64,000 bases of DNA from JAIXWP01 sp964428835. GTDB taxonomy: Bacteria > Bacteroidota > Bacteroidia > Flavobacteriales_D > Sanyastnellaceae. Under the pieces are notes generated by a model. That model had not been told where the DNA came from. It saw only the letters and a program-made list of their open reading frames with translations, and did not search any database. How positions within the stretch are numbered: position 1 is the first letter of the stretch; each line of letters opens with the position of its first letter. Positions 49,266 through 58,289 of this stretch are shown one piece after another. A program made the translations under genes and the position numbers. Location: the NCBI GenBank assembly GCA_964428835.1, contig CAYRZQ010000018.1:1-64000 (forward strand). The letters run 5' to 3'.

Positions 49266-50087
49266 ATGTCACAAAGAAATTGGACCACAATTAAGGAATA
49301 CTCAGATATACTTTTCGAGTATTATGAAGGAATCGCAAAGATTTCAATTAATCGTCCGCAGGTTTATAATGCATTCAGACCTGAGACCAATATTCAAATG
49401 ATTGATGCGATGGATATTTGTCGCGAGCGTCAAGATATTGCTGTCGTCGTTCTCACAGGTGTTGGAGACAAAGCGTTCTGTAGTGGTGGCGATCAAAATG
49501 TAAAGGGAGTAGGCGGTTATGTGGGCGAAGATGGTGTTCCAAGATTAAATGTACTCGATCTTCACAAGCGCATTCGTGAATTACCTAAGCCAGTAATTGC
49601 CATGGTGAATGGCTATGCCATTGGCGGCGGACACGTACTTCACGTAGTTTGTGACCTTACCATCGCCAGTGACAACGCTCGCTTTGGTCAAACGGGTCCT
49701 AAGGTAGGAAGCTTCGATGCCGGCTTTGGTTCAAGCTATCTCGCCCGCCACGTTGGTCAAAAGAAAGCCAGAGAAATATGGTTCCTCTGCGAACAATATA
49801 CCGCTGCCGAAGCCGAAGCGATGGGGATGGTAAATAAAGTCGTAAGCCTTGCAGACTTAGAAGATACCACTGTGCAATGGTGCAAAACTATCATGAAGCG
49901 TAGCCCGCTAGCGGTGCGTATGATTAAGAGAGGTCTCAATGCCGAGCTTGATGGACAAAGAGGACTAATGGAGTTTGCCGGAGATGCTACTTTGCTTTAT
50001 TACCTCACCGAAGAAGCTCAAGAAGGTAAAAAAGCATTTTTGGAAAAGAGAGATCCTGATTTTCAAAAATATCCTAAGTTCCCATAA
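49266..50087 (+). CDS. menB: 1,4-dihydroxy-2-naphthoyl-CoA synthase
   Basis: A 273-aa crotonase-fold enzyme that closes the naphthoquinone ring from o-succinylbenzoyl-CoA. Diagnostic segments are ISINRPQVYNAFRPETNIQMIDA, VVLTGVGDKAFCSGGDQNVKG (first oxyanion-hole Gly), MVNGYAIGGGHVLHVVCDLTIAS (second) and QTGPKVGSFDAGFGSSYLAR. It is 5 nt after menD and 2 nt before menA. Confidence 0.97.
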   Translation: MSQRNWTTIKEYSDILFEYYEGIAKISINRPQVYNAFRPETNIQMIDAMDICRERQDIAVVVLTGVGDKAFCSGGDQNVKGVGGYVGEDGVPRLNVLDLHKRIRELPKPVIAMVNGYAIGGGHVLHVVCDLTIASDNARFGQTGPKVGSFDAGFGSSYLARHVGQKKAREIWFLCEQYTAAEAEAMGMVNKVVSLADLEDTTVQWCKTIMKRSPLAVRMIKRGLNAELDGQRGLMEFAGDATLLYYLTEEAQEGKKAFLEKRDPDFQKYPKFP

Positions 50088-50089
50088 TT

Positions 50090-50986
50090 ATGAAACATTG
50101 GTTGTCTGCAATGCGACTGCGGACTCTGCCACTCGCACTGTCTTGCGTGATTGCTGGCACTGCGGTAGCTATCATGGAGGACACGTTTTCGATCGGAATA
50201 TTCCTGTTGACTATTCTCACGACCGTCATTCTACAAGTGCTTTCCAATTTTGCCAATGACTTAGGAGACTTTAAAAATGGTGCTGATAATTCAGCTCGCA
50301 TTGGACCGAAGCGTGCTGTTCAAAGTGGAGCAATCTCAGAGAGTCAAATGAAGAATGCGACCATCATTACTGCATTGATGGCCCTGTTAAGCGGTGTTTC
50401 GTTATTGTATTTTTCTCTTTATGACTCAGGATATGCGGCAGCGGCAATAGTGATGTTGCTTCTGGGATTGGGCTCTATTGGCGCAGCTGTAAAGTACACA
50501 GCAGGTAAAAATCCATACGGATATAAAGGCTTGGGTGATGTTTTTGTGTTTGTCTTTTTCGGACTCGTCGGAGTTTTAGGTACAGCATTCCTTCAGATAA
50601 AAAACTTGGAGTGGTGGTATGTCTTTCCTGCATTGGCTGTTGGTGCGCTATCTACGATGGTTCTCAATCTTAACAATATGAGAGACAGAATAAACGACAA
50701 AAGCTCAGGCAAAATAACTGTCGTAGTTAGATTAGGCGCGAACAACGCTAAGTTTTATCACTTAGCTTTATTCTTAATTGCTCTTGTTTCATCTTTAATT
50801 TTTTGCATTCAAACAGATATGAAAATTGGACTCATGTTAGTTCCTTTCATTTTTCTGGTGATGCATGTGAAGAAGGTAATGGCCACCAGGTCTGAGAAAG
50901 AATATGATCCCGAATTGAAGAAAGTCGCTCTTTCTACATTTTTAATGAGTGTGTTATTGTTTATTTCTGCTTTGATTTTCATCTGA
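50090..50986 (+). CDS. menA: 1,4-dihydroxy-2-naphthoate polyprenyltransferase
   Basis: A 298-aa integral-membrane UbiA-family prenyltransferase that attaches the polyprenyl tail to DHNA. It has about eight or nine membrane helices. The first Asp-rich motif is NFANDLGDFKNGADN (NDxxDxxxD type) and the second is NNMRDRINDKSSGKITVVVRLG. It begins 2 nt after menB. The following membrane-protein gene has a separate TATCTTTG box, so menA may end the first part of the operon. Confidence 0.96.
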   Translation: MKHWLSAMRLRTLPLALSCVIAGTAVAIMEDTFSIGIFLLTILTTVILQVLSNFANDLGDFKNGADNSARIGPKRAVQSGAISESQMKNATIITALMALLSGVSLLYFSLYDSGYAAAAIVMLLLGLGSIGAAVKYTAGKNPYGYKGLGDVFVFVFFGLVGVLGTAFLQIKNLEWWYVFPALAVGALSTMVLNLNNMRDRINDKSSGKITVVVRLGANNAKFYHLALFLIALVSSLIFCIQTDMKIGLMLVPFIFLVMHVKKVMATRSEKEYDPELKKVALSTFLMSVLLFISALIFI

Positions 50987-51003
50987 TTGGTGTCTCTACT
51001 GAG

Positions 51004-51011
51004 TATCTTTG
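51004..51011 (+). promoter_or_regulatory. Predicted -7 box before the membrane-protein gene
   Basis: TATCTTTG, a perfect TAnnTTTG match, lies 18 nt past the menA stop and 17 nt before the ATG at 51029. The best TTG upstream (50987-50989) is only 14 nt away, shorter than usual, so the promoter is uncertain. If real, it would start a second transcript carrying menC, menE and rdgB. Confidence 0.45.
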
Positions 51012-51028
51012 TACCCTAAACTTTTAGC

Positions 51029-52090
51029 ATGTCAAAATCCGTCGGTCTAATAGGAATAGACGTCGCATACATAGTGGCCATTTTAGGAGTGATGTTCAGT
51101 ACATCTTTTTTTATTCTTGGTCAGCGGCTATTTATGCTGAGTCACGAGCATTATTATCTATTCTTTGACTTTTTTCCAGCCTTATTCCTTTTTCTCAATG
51201 GAATGACAGTTACTTTAACACTTCGAGACCGCAGAATTAGTAGCAGACGCTTTCTTTCTTATTCAGGAAAAAGAGGAACTGTGCTCTTTCTAATTGGATT
51301 ACTATTTATCAAGTCGTGGCCGATGAACATATTCATTGCATCGGGTTTATTCTATCTTTTGGCTCCACTTTTTGCACAATGGAATAATCTAATCTTGAGA
51401 TCTCTTGGAGTTGTTTCAGCAATTTTATCGGTAGTCATGCTCAATGTGGATGTGGCGGCTCCAGTTACCTTTGAAGGGTTAAATTTTAATGGTGTCAGTT
51501 TCAAAGACTTATTGAGCTTTGTTTTTTTTAATGGATATTACTCCATCTTTCCTTGGTTTACATTTTTTATTGGAGGAATGCTCTTTGGACGAGGCAGTCA
51601 CAGGCCTCGTGGATATTTTCCTCCGATCAATCTAGCCATGGCGGTGGGAATAGGGCTTTCATTTCTTGTAGAAGATTATTGCACCAATATCTACGCATTA
51701 AAGGATGAATTAAACATCCTACAAATTCCGATTTTAGGTGCCAAGTTTTTCCTACCCAGCTTTCTTATCTTCTCCCTCTGTTTAATAACGCTTCTGCTGA
51801 ATATTCTTCTTCATCTGTTTAGAGAGGAGCAATCGCGAACGATGGTAAAGGCTCTACACAGCTTTGCATCTTCAAAATATAGCTTGTTTTTTTTCCACTT
51901 GTTTTTTAGCTTCCTTCTTATTTCCATTTCAACTGGTATCATGTTTAGAGATAGAGTGATTATCACAGTCACAACATTAGTCATCATGTTTCTAAGCTTC
52001 ATACTGGTGCGTGTTTGGAAGAATAAATTATCGAATACCACTCCAATAGAATGGCTTATCAAGCGAATATCAGGTTCGACCAAGAAATAG
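51029..52090 (+). CDS. Multi-pass membrane protein, DUF418/DUF1624-like acyltransferase fold
   Basis: A 353-aa protein with about ten hydrophobic helices. The N-terminus GLIGIDVAYIVAILGVMFSTSFFILG and the first loop (YLFFDFFPALFLFLNGMTVTLTLRDRR) match the pattern of the heparan-alpha-glucosaminide N-acetyltransferase-like and DUF418 families, in which a membrane domain moves acyl groups across the membrane. The assignment is only at the fold level. It sits inside the men operon, between menA and menC, and its last 40 nt overlap the start of menC. No menaquinone step is missing that it obviously supplies. Confidence 0.6.
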   Translation: MSKSVGLIGIDVAYIVAILGVMFSTSFFILGQRLFMLSHEHYYLFFDFFPALFLFLNGMTVTLTLRDRRISSRRFLSYSGKRGTVLFLIGLLFIKSWPMNIFIASGLFYLLAPLFAQWNNLILRSLGVVSAILSVVMLNVDVAAPVTFEGLNFNGVSFKDLLSFVFFNGYYSIFPWFTFFIGGMLFGRGSHRPRGYFPPINLAMAVGIGLSFLVEDYCTNIYALKDELNILQIPILGAKFFLPSFLIFSLCLITLLLNILLHLFREEQSRTMVKALHSFASSKYSLFFFHLFFSFLLISISTGIMFRDRVIITVTTLVIMFLSFILVRVWKNKLSNTTPIEWLIKRISGSTKK

Positions 52091-53121
52091 CTTTTGAGCT
52101 TATTCCCTATACCATTCGATTCAAGAAGCCGGCAAAGACTTCTAGAGATACCCTGACGGCTAGAGATATTTACTTTGTAAAATTATATTATAAGAAGAAT
52201 CCAAGTCTATATGGGCTAGGAGAGTGCGCGCCCATTTATGGGCTAAGTCCAGAATCCCCTCAGGAGATTAAACGATCTCTTGAGCATCACCTGAGCGAAC
52301 TGGCAGTCAACCAGTCCATTGATTTTAGCTCCATAGAAATTTCATCGATTCGGTTTTGTTTGGAAATGGCTGTGATGGATTTAATAAATGGAGGAGCCCG
52401 GAGAATTTTTCAAGGAAATTTTCAATTTCCAATTCCTATCAACGGGCTCGTTTGGATGAATTCTGTGGAGGTGATGAAAAAAGAAGGATTGGAGAAAATC
52501 TTCGCAGGTTTTTCAACAATCAAATTTAAGGTCGGCGCTGAAAATTTTGAAGATGAACTTGAGATGCTCGATCTCGTGCGATCTCAATACAGCAGTGACC
52601 GAATAACCATTCGGTTAGATGCCAACGGAGCTTTTGATGCTCAAAGTGCATTGCATAAACTTGAGTTACTAAGCCGCTTTGAAATTCATAGCATTGAGCA
52701 GCCCATTGGTGCTGGCCAGTGGGATGAAATGAAAGCGCTAATTGATAACTCTCCCATCCCCATTGCCCTCGACGAAGAACTGATTGGTGTCGCTGATTTT
52801 GACGCAAAGCTCCATCTTTTGAAGAGCCTTCAACCGAATTTTATCGTTTTAAAACCTATGCTACATGGTGGAATAGGTGGATGTGAAGAATGGATGAAAG
52901 CAGCACAAACTTTGGGAATTCGATACTGGGTAACATCCATGCTGGAGTCGTCTATTGGTCTCAACGCTATTGCTCAGTGGGTTTCTGAAATGAATGTTGA
53001 AATGCCTCAAGGACTCGGAACAGGTGGTCTTTATGAAAACAATCTTCCCGCGGCATGGGAAACAATTAATGGTGAATTGCGCTTTTTAGGACAAGAGGCT
53101 TTGGATAAAATTCAATTGTAA
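52051..53121 (+). CDS. menC: o-Succinylbenzoate synthase
   Basis: A 356-aa enolase-superfamily enzyme dehydrating SHCHC to o-succinylbenzoate. The N-terminal capping domain has YGLGECAPIYGLSPESP. The barrel has the catalytic Lys in TIKFKVGAENFEDELEML, metal ligands in ITIRLDANGAFD, IEQPIG and PIALDEELIG, and the second Lys in FIVLKPMLHGGIGG. The chosen start (52051) gives the normal N-terminus and implies a 40-nt overlap with the preceding gene. menE follows 3 nt later. Confidence 0.94.
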   Translation: MAYQANIRFDQEIAFELIPYTIRFKKPAKTSRDTLTARDIYFVKLYYKKNPSLYGLGECAPIYGLSPESPQEIKRSLEHHLSELAVNQSIDFSSIEISSIRFCLEMAVMDLINGGARRIFQGNFQFPIPINGLVWMNSVEVMKKEGLEKIFAGFSTIKFKVGAENFEDELEMLDLVRSQYSSDRITIRLDANGAFDAQSALHKLELLSRFEIHSIEQPIGAGQWDEMKALIDNSPIPIALDEELIGVADFDAKLHLLKSLQPNFIVLKPMLHGGIGGCEEWMKAAQTLGIRYWVTSMLESSIGLNAIAQWVSEMNVEMPQGLGTGGLYENNLPAAWETINGELRFLGQEALDKIQL

Positions 53122-53124
53122 TTC

Positions 53125-54147
53125 ATGCAAGAGGTCGATTTTTCAAATCAAAACTTCGATCTACACGATTGGTTAGATCAGAAAACTAACAGTTCTATAT
53201 TAGAAAATGAAGGCCGAATGATCATTCGGGAATGGCTCGATTCTAATGAGGCAATTCGTTTTCAGACAAGCGGTTCGACTGGCGAACCTAAACCAATACA
53301 ATATCCAAAAACTTGGATAAATGCCTCCGTTTCGAAGACTGCACGTTTTTTTGATTTACCTGAAGGCGCAGTTGTTCTTCATTGTTTGCCACCTTCGTTT
53401 GTCGCCGGAAAGATGATGTGGTTAAGAGCTTTCTTAGAAAAATGGAAACTGATTCTAATAGAGCCCAAGGCTCGTCTGGAGATTCCCGACCAAGAGTTTG
53501 ATTTTGCTGCGTTTACGCCGATGCAGTTTGATTATCTATTAAATCAGTCTTCTCAAAACCTTGGAAAAATAAAGACTTCAATCATTGGTGGTGGAGCAAT
53601 AGGTAGTACATTATTGCATAGAATTAAATCTCTGAATGCCAATATCTACGCTACCTTCGGTATGACAGAAACCTTGACACATGTTGCGGTGTCACGTTTG
53701 TCTGAAATGGATAATCAGGTAATATTTACGCCGTTTGAAGGGGTTGGCGTAGATATCGATGATCGACAATGCTTGAAACTTTCTATCAGCTACTTTGACA
53801 ACCTACTTATTCAAACCAATGATATTATTGAGATGCACGATAGTCGGCGGTTTTCTTTTGTAGGAAGAGCCGACCGAATTATCAATAGTGGCGGAAAGAA
53901 AATCAATCCGGAACTACTGGAAGCACGATTGGAAAAGGTCTTGAAAAGACCATTTTATTTTTGTGCCATAAATAATGAACAGCTAGGTGAGGCGCTAGTC
54001 TTAATGCTGGAAGGAGAGGAGAGCGATCCAAGCCTAGACACTTGGTTTCAGAGTTGGGATAAATTGGAAAGGCCGAAATTTATTTTTTATAGAAAAAAAT
54101 TCATGTACACCGCTTCTGGTAAGGTGATAAAAAAATATTTCGAATGA
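53125..54147 (+). CDS. menE: o-Succinylbenzoate-CoA ligase
   Basis: A 340-aa adenylate-forming enzyme activating o-succinylbenzoate with ATP and CoA. The P-loop-like motif is RFQTSGSTGEPKPIQYP. Other motifs are TFGMTETLTHVAVSRL (A5), VGRADRIINSGGKKINPELLEARLE (A8) and the C-terminal Lys in YTASGKVIKKYF (A10). It is shorter than the roughly 450-500 aa of other MenE proteins, as is common in Bacteroidota. It overlaps rdgB by 4 nt (ATGA). Confidence 0.9.
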   Translation: MQEVDFSNQNFDLHDWLDQKTNSSILENEGRMIIREWLDSNEAIRFQTSGSTGEPKPIQYPKTWINASVSKTARFFDLPEGAVVLHCLPPSFVAGKMMWLRAFLEKWKLILIEPKARLEIPDQEFDFAAFTPMQFDYLLNQSSQNLGKIKTSIIGGGAIGSTLLHRIKSLNANIYATFGMTETLTHVAVSRLSEMDNQVIFTPFEGVGVDIDDRQCLKLSISYFDNLLIQTNDIIEMHDSRRFSFVGRADRIINSGGKKINPELLEARLEKVLKRPFYFCAINNEQLGEALVLMLEGEESDPSLDTWFQSWDKLERPKFIFYRKKFMYTASGKVIKKYFE

Positions 54148-54716
54148 AAAAAATAGTATTTGCAAGCGCTAATGCGAACAAAATTGAGGAGGTTTCACAT
54201 AAACTGGGTGGAATTCCTTTATTGGGATTGAAAGACATCAATTGTAACGATGATATTCCAGAAACAGCGTCTACCCTTGAAGGCAATGCAATCCTCAAAG
54301 CGCGCTATGTTTGGGAAAGGTACAAACTCCCCGTTTTTGCAGATGATACAGGACTTGAAATTACTGCTCTAAATAATGAGCCGGGTGTATATTCGGCACG
54401 ATATGCTGGTGATCAAAAAGACAGTACCGCAAATCGAAAATTGGTGCTCGACAAATTGAAAAATGAAGTCTTCCGCACTGCGAGATTTAGAACAGTAATC
54501 TGTTATATCCAAGACGGTCATGAGTATTTGTTTGAAGGGATCGTAGAAGGTCACATTCTTCGTGAAGAAAGAGGTACACAAGGATTTGGCTATGATTCTA
54601 TTTTTATACCCAATGACAACAGCAGGACATTTGCACAAATGTCGATTGAGGAGAAATCAATTCTTAGTCACCGTGCAAAGGCTTTAGAGAAATTCAAGAA
54701 TTTTTTAGCCAAATAG
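54144..54716 (+). CDS. rdgB: Non-canonical purine NTP pyrophosphatase
   Basis: A 190-aa RdgB/HAM1 enzyme hydrolysing dITP, dITP-like and XTP to monophosphates, a nucleotide-pool cleaner. Motifs are IVFASANANKIEEV (substrate loop), PVFADDTGLEITALNNEPGVYSARYAG, and GTQGFGYDSIFIPND followed by SHRAKALEKF. It is coupled to menE by a 4-nt overlap. Confidence 0.96.
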   Translation: MKKIVFASANANKIEEVSHKLGGIPLLGLKDINCNDDIPETASTLEGNAILKARYVWERYKLPVFADDTGLEITALNNEPGVYSARYAGDQKDSTANRKLVLDKLKNEVFRTARFRTVICYIQDGHEYLFEGIVEGHILREERGTQGFGYDSIFIPNDNSRTFAQMSIEEKSILSHRAKALEKFKNFLAK

Positions 54717-54767
54717 TCTCAAATTTTTTTTGACTATTTTGCGCCCCGTTACCAATTATAGACAAGA

Positions 54768-55727
54768 ATGACAACCTACTTGGAATTCGAACAACCCATT
54801 AAAGAACTTACTGAGCAGATAGAAAAGCTCAGAGAAAGTGAGAAAAAAACTGGTGTTGACGTGTCGGCTGCGATTGCTGATCTTGAGCGCGCCTTGGAAC
54901 AAAAGACGAAAGAAATTTACGACAATCTTGATGCTTGGCAGCGTGTTCAAGTGAGCCGCCACCCCGAACGTCCATATACCATTCAATACATCGAGGCTAT
55001 CACAGATAATCAATGGATTGAGCTTCACGGCGACCGTACGGTGAAGGATGATAAAGCCATGGTTGGTGGATTTGGTTTGCTCGATGGTCATTCAGTAATG
55101 TTCATCGGTCAACAAAAGGGCATCAATACGAAAATGCGTCAGTATCGCAACTTTGGTATGGCCAATCCAGAAGGCTATCGCAAGGCCCTCCGATTGATGA
55201 AGCTAGCTGAAAAGTTCAATAAGCCAATTGTGACTTTCATTGATACTCCTGGCGCTTATCCCGGATTGGAAGCTGAAGAAAGAGGGCAGGGGGAAGCCAT
55301 CGCTCGCAACCTATATGAAATGATGAAGCTCCGTGTTCCTGTAATCTGCGTTATCATTGGTGAAGGTGCCTCTGGTGGTGCATTGGGAATCGGCATCGGT
55401 GATAGAGTGCTTATGCTCGAGAATACTTGGTATTCTGTTATTTCCCCTGAGTCTTGCAGCAGCATTCTTTGGCGCACTTGGGATCAGAAAGTGACTGCGT
55501 CAAAAGCGTTGAAACTCACAGCGAATGACATGTTGTCCAATAAACTCATCGATGGCATCATCAAAGAACCTCTCGGAGGCGCTCACGCCAATCGCGAGGA
55601 AATGTTTGGAATCATGAAAGCTGAACTTTTAAAACATCTTTCAGAGCTTAAGGCATTGGATGCCAATGAGAGAGTGAATCAAAGAATTGAAAAATTCTGC
55701 GCTATGGGAGTTGTGGTAAATTCTTAA
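54768..55727 (+). CDS. accA: Acetyl-CoA carboxylase carboxyltransferase subunit alpha
   Basis: A 319-aa alpha subunit transferring the carboxyl group from biotin to acetyl-CoA in fatty acid synthesis. The N-terminal coiled coil (YLEFEQPIKELTEQIEKL) leads to ERPYTIQYIEAITDNQWIELHGDR, then FGMANPEGYRKALRLMKLAEKFNKPIVTFIDTPGAYPGLEAEERGQGEAIARNL and the oxyanion segment GEGASGGALGIGIGD. It has no zinc motif, as expected for AccA. It is monocistronic by spacing; accD is not in this window. Confidence 0.98.
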   Translation: MTTYLEFEQPIKELTEQIEKLRESEKKTGVDVSAAIADLERALEQKTKEIYDNLDAWQRVQVSRHPERPYTIQYIEAITDNQWIELHGDRTVKDDKAMVGGFGLLDGHSVMFIGQQKGINTKMRQYRNFGMANPEGYRKALRLMKLAEKFNKPIVTFIDTPGAYPGLEAEERGQGEAIARNLYEMMKLRVPVICVIIGEGASGGALGIGIGDRVLMLENTWYSVISPESCSSILWRTWDQKVTASKALKLTANDMLSNKLIDGIIKEPLGGAHANREEMFGIMKAELLKHLSELKALDANERVNQRIEKFCAMGVVVNS

Positions 55728-55799
55728 AATCTGTCAAGATTTATTCACAAATTATAAAATACTAGGTTGATAAAGTAAACAAGATTAATCTTGCAGCCC

Positions 55800-55829
55800 T
55801 TGTAGAAAGGCGCATATTGATTAGCTTTG
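55800..55829 (+). promoter_or_regulatory. Promoter of the OmpA-like lipoprotein gene
   Basis: TTG (55800-55802), a 19-nt spacer and TAGCTTTG (55822-55829) fit the Bacteroidota consensus, leaving an AT-rich 5' UTR of about 32 nt before the ATG at 55869. Confidence 0.7.
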
Positions 55830-55868
55830 CACCAAATTTTTAACAAATAAACAATTAATTCTATTAGC

Positions 55869-57079
55869 ATGAAAAAGAGTAACTTCTACGTTGTTGTCGT
55901 AGCAGTAGTAGCCGGGTTGATGCTTTCAGCTTGCGGCGGTCTCAAGAAAATGGAAAAATACATCAAAGAACTAGGCGCTACTTCTAGCCCTAATCCTTTG
56001 GAAGTTCATGGAGATAGCATCGAAATCAACATCAGCGGAAAATTCCCAGAGAAGTATTTCCACAAAAAAGCTATTGTTGAGGCTACCCCAGTAGTGGTTT
56101 ACCCAGGCGGTGAATCTAAATTCAAAATGCAAGGTTACCAAGGCGAACAAGCTGCTGGTAACTATGAAAAAATTCCATTCAAAACAGGAAAAAGCTTCAG
56201 CTACAAGGATAAAATCGCCTACACTCCAGGAATGGAAGATAGCAAAGTGGAACTCCGCATCAATGGCCGTCAAGGTTCAAAGTCAGCGACATTCCAACCT
56301 GTGCCAATTGGTACTGGCGTAATCACTACTCCATACCTCTTGAAAGGCGACGACAAAGTAGTTTCGGCTACTGATAAGTTCGTTCGCGTACTTCCTTTCT
56401 CTAAGTCTGCAGAGATCAACTTCGACTACAACTCTTCTAAATTGAAGCCAGCAGAACTTAAGGATGCAGACGTTACAGCATTGATGAGCTTCATCGATTC
56501 AGTAGCAAAGAATCCGAAAATCGTTATCACAAGCATTGAGTTCGTTTCTTACGCTTCTCCAGAAGGTGAAATCTTCTTGAATGATGAGCTTGCAAACGAA
56601 AGAGGTGCTGTTGGTCAAAAAGTTCTTGTAGATTATCTCAAGAAATCTAAAATGGATACCCAGTATGCCTCTTTGATGAAGGTTACTGCAAAAGGTGAGG
56701 ACTGGGACGGTTTCAAAAAGGCAATGGAAGCTTCTGCTATCGCTGACCGTGAAATCATCGTGCGTATTCTTCAAAAGACTTCTGACCTCCAAGCAAGAGA
56801 GCAAGAAATCAAGAATATCAGCAAAACCTACACTGAGATCCAAAAGGACATCTTCCCATCACTTCGTCGTTGTTCAATCGTTGTAAACTACAACCTCGAA
56901 GGATATAGCGATGCTGAATTGGTTGCAATTGGAAAATCAAACCCATCGTCATTGACTTATGAAGAAGCTTTGAAAGCTGCTTCTTTGACTGAAGATTTAG
57001 CTACTAAGGCTTCTATCTATCAAGCTGCAGCTTCTAAATCTGGTGCTGATTACAGAGCGGCAAACAACCTCGGCGTTGT
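55869..57079 (+). CDS. OmpA-like lipoprotein, 3' end lost in assembly gap
   Basis: The first 403 residues of a larger protein. The lipoprotein signal MKKSNFYVVVVAVVAGLMLSAC has lipobox LMLSAC (Cys22). Beta-rich regions follow (residues about 45-180). An OmpA/MotB-like peptidoglycan-binding domain is at about 175-265 (ILPFSKSAEINFDYNSSKLKP is the approximate opening; SPEGEIFLNDELANERG the typical second half). The last visible residues (ATKASIYQAAASKSGADYRAANNLGV) look like the start of TPR-type helical repeats. The frame then enters 100 N. The true C-terminus is unknown, and the few codons after the gap (AATAATTAA) need not be in frame. Confidence 0.82.
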
Positions 57080-57179
57080 NNNNNNNNNNNNNNNNNNNNN
57101 NNNNNNNNNNNNNNNNNNNNNNNNNNNNNNNNNNNNNNNNNNNNNNNNNNNNNNNNNNNNNNNNNNNNNNNNNNNNNNN
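57080..57179. other. Assembly gap (100 N)
   Basis: Exactly 100 undetermined bases, the conventional placeholder for a gap of unknown size. The break falls where repeated TPR-like coding sequence seems to begin, a likely cause of assembly failure. Confidence 0.98.
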
Positions 57180-57184
57180 AATAA

Positions 57185-58177
57185 TTAAATCTTCCAGCTC
57201 AATCCTAAACCGATGATGCTCTTGGTCTGCAAGCCAGGACCTACATTGGTTGGAATGCCTGTTGTCTCATCCGTTTCTTTGATGATCTGAGTATTATCAT
57301 CATAAATCATGTGTGTGAAAATGGTACAAGTCAAAAACTTATTGACTTTCATAGAAATCAAGTTTTCCCAGCTCAAATCCACATTTTGAGGATCTTCAAG
57401 ATAGTTGGAGAATAATTCAAGCTTCGATGTCCAAGTTACGTTTTCTACTACTGTGGTCGAATACTGAACGCGACCATAAGCTCCCATTTCTGTTCTGAAA
57501 TTTGCGCCAGTTCCCGCTACAATTAAACCGTTTTCAACTCTAGCTTTTTCAACTCCAAATGCACCTGCATCAGCGAGATCCTGATCCATAACTATGATAC
57601 CACGATAGGTAATAGGAGAAATGAATGCTGTCAACTTTGCATTAGGCTTGTAGTCCATACCGATAGAGGCCAAAACCCAACCAGGAGCAAGGAAATCAGA
57701 GATCTTGCGATTCCAGTCAGGAAGACCATTGCTCAATGGAGCAAAACCCGGAGCAAACTGTGTTTTAAAGTTTACAAGACCTGCGAAAAACCACTTTTCA
57801 GAAGCTTGTCTTCCGTATTTACTGGTAATGTCGATTTTATCGTCTGTCTTGATCGCTCTTGAATCGAGTCCTTGAAGAAGGATTCCATAAGCCACGTCTA
57901 ATGAATTATCCCAAGCATGCTTGCCTTTTCTGTAATTAGCAAAATAGGAAAATAATCCCGTGGTGCTGATAGAGTTGTTACCACCGGCTGCCCACTGATT
58001 CAAATAAGTAAAAGTCGTGTTGAAACCGATTGTTCCGCCGCGAGTCCACGTAAGAGAATCATTATCGGCTGCGAGCGATTTCATAGCCTTTTCTTCATTG
58101 GCTGTAGGATTTGTTTGAGCTAGCATAGATTGGGCAGCAAGAAGGATGGCTGCTGCCACAACAGTTTTTCTAAACAT
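57185..58177 (-). CDS. DUF3078 outer-membrane barrel-like protein
   Basis: A 330-aa secreted protein. The signal peptide MFRKTVVAAAILLAAQSMLAQ begins at 58177, preferred over an upstream in-frame ATG that has no signal character. The mature part is composed of alternating strands (GTIGFNTTFTYLNQWAAGGNNSIS, KLELFSNYLEDPQNVDLSWENLI), and the motif FTYLNQWAAGGNNS is characteristic of DUF3078. It ends with an aromatic-rich strand (SIIGLGLSWKI) like outer-membrane barrels recognised by BAM. Function unknown. It converges on the truncated lipoprotein across the gap. Confidence 0.87.
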   Translation of the reverse strand: MFRKTVVAAAILLAAQSMLAQTNPTANEEKAMKSLAADNDSLTWTRGGTIGFNTTFTYLNQWAAGGNNSISTTGLFSYFANYRKGKHAWDNSLDVAYGILLQGLDSRAIKTDDKIDITSKYGRQASEKWFFAGLVNFKTQFAPGFAPLSNGLPDWNRKISDFLAPGWVLASIGMDYKPNAKLTAFISPITYRGIIVMDQDLADAGAFGVEKARVENGLIVAGTGANFRTEMGAYGRVQYSTTVVENVTWTSKLELFSNYLEDPQNVDLSWENLISMKVNKFLTCTIFTHMIYDDNTQIIKETDETTGIPTNVGPGLQTKSIIGLGLSWKI

Positions 58178-58289
58178 TTTTTTGAGGTTTTGGTTAAAGG
58201 CGCAAATTTGGGGAACAAGCTGCAATAAATAAGTTATAGAAATCATAATATACGCTGATTAACATCGTCTTTACGATATTCGCATTCTT

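Noticed and set aside
57180..57188. Asn-Asn-stop as the true C-terminus of the OmpA-like lipoprotein
   Set aside because: It depends on the gap being exactly 100 nt, which is a placeholder length.
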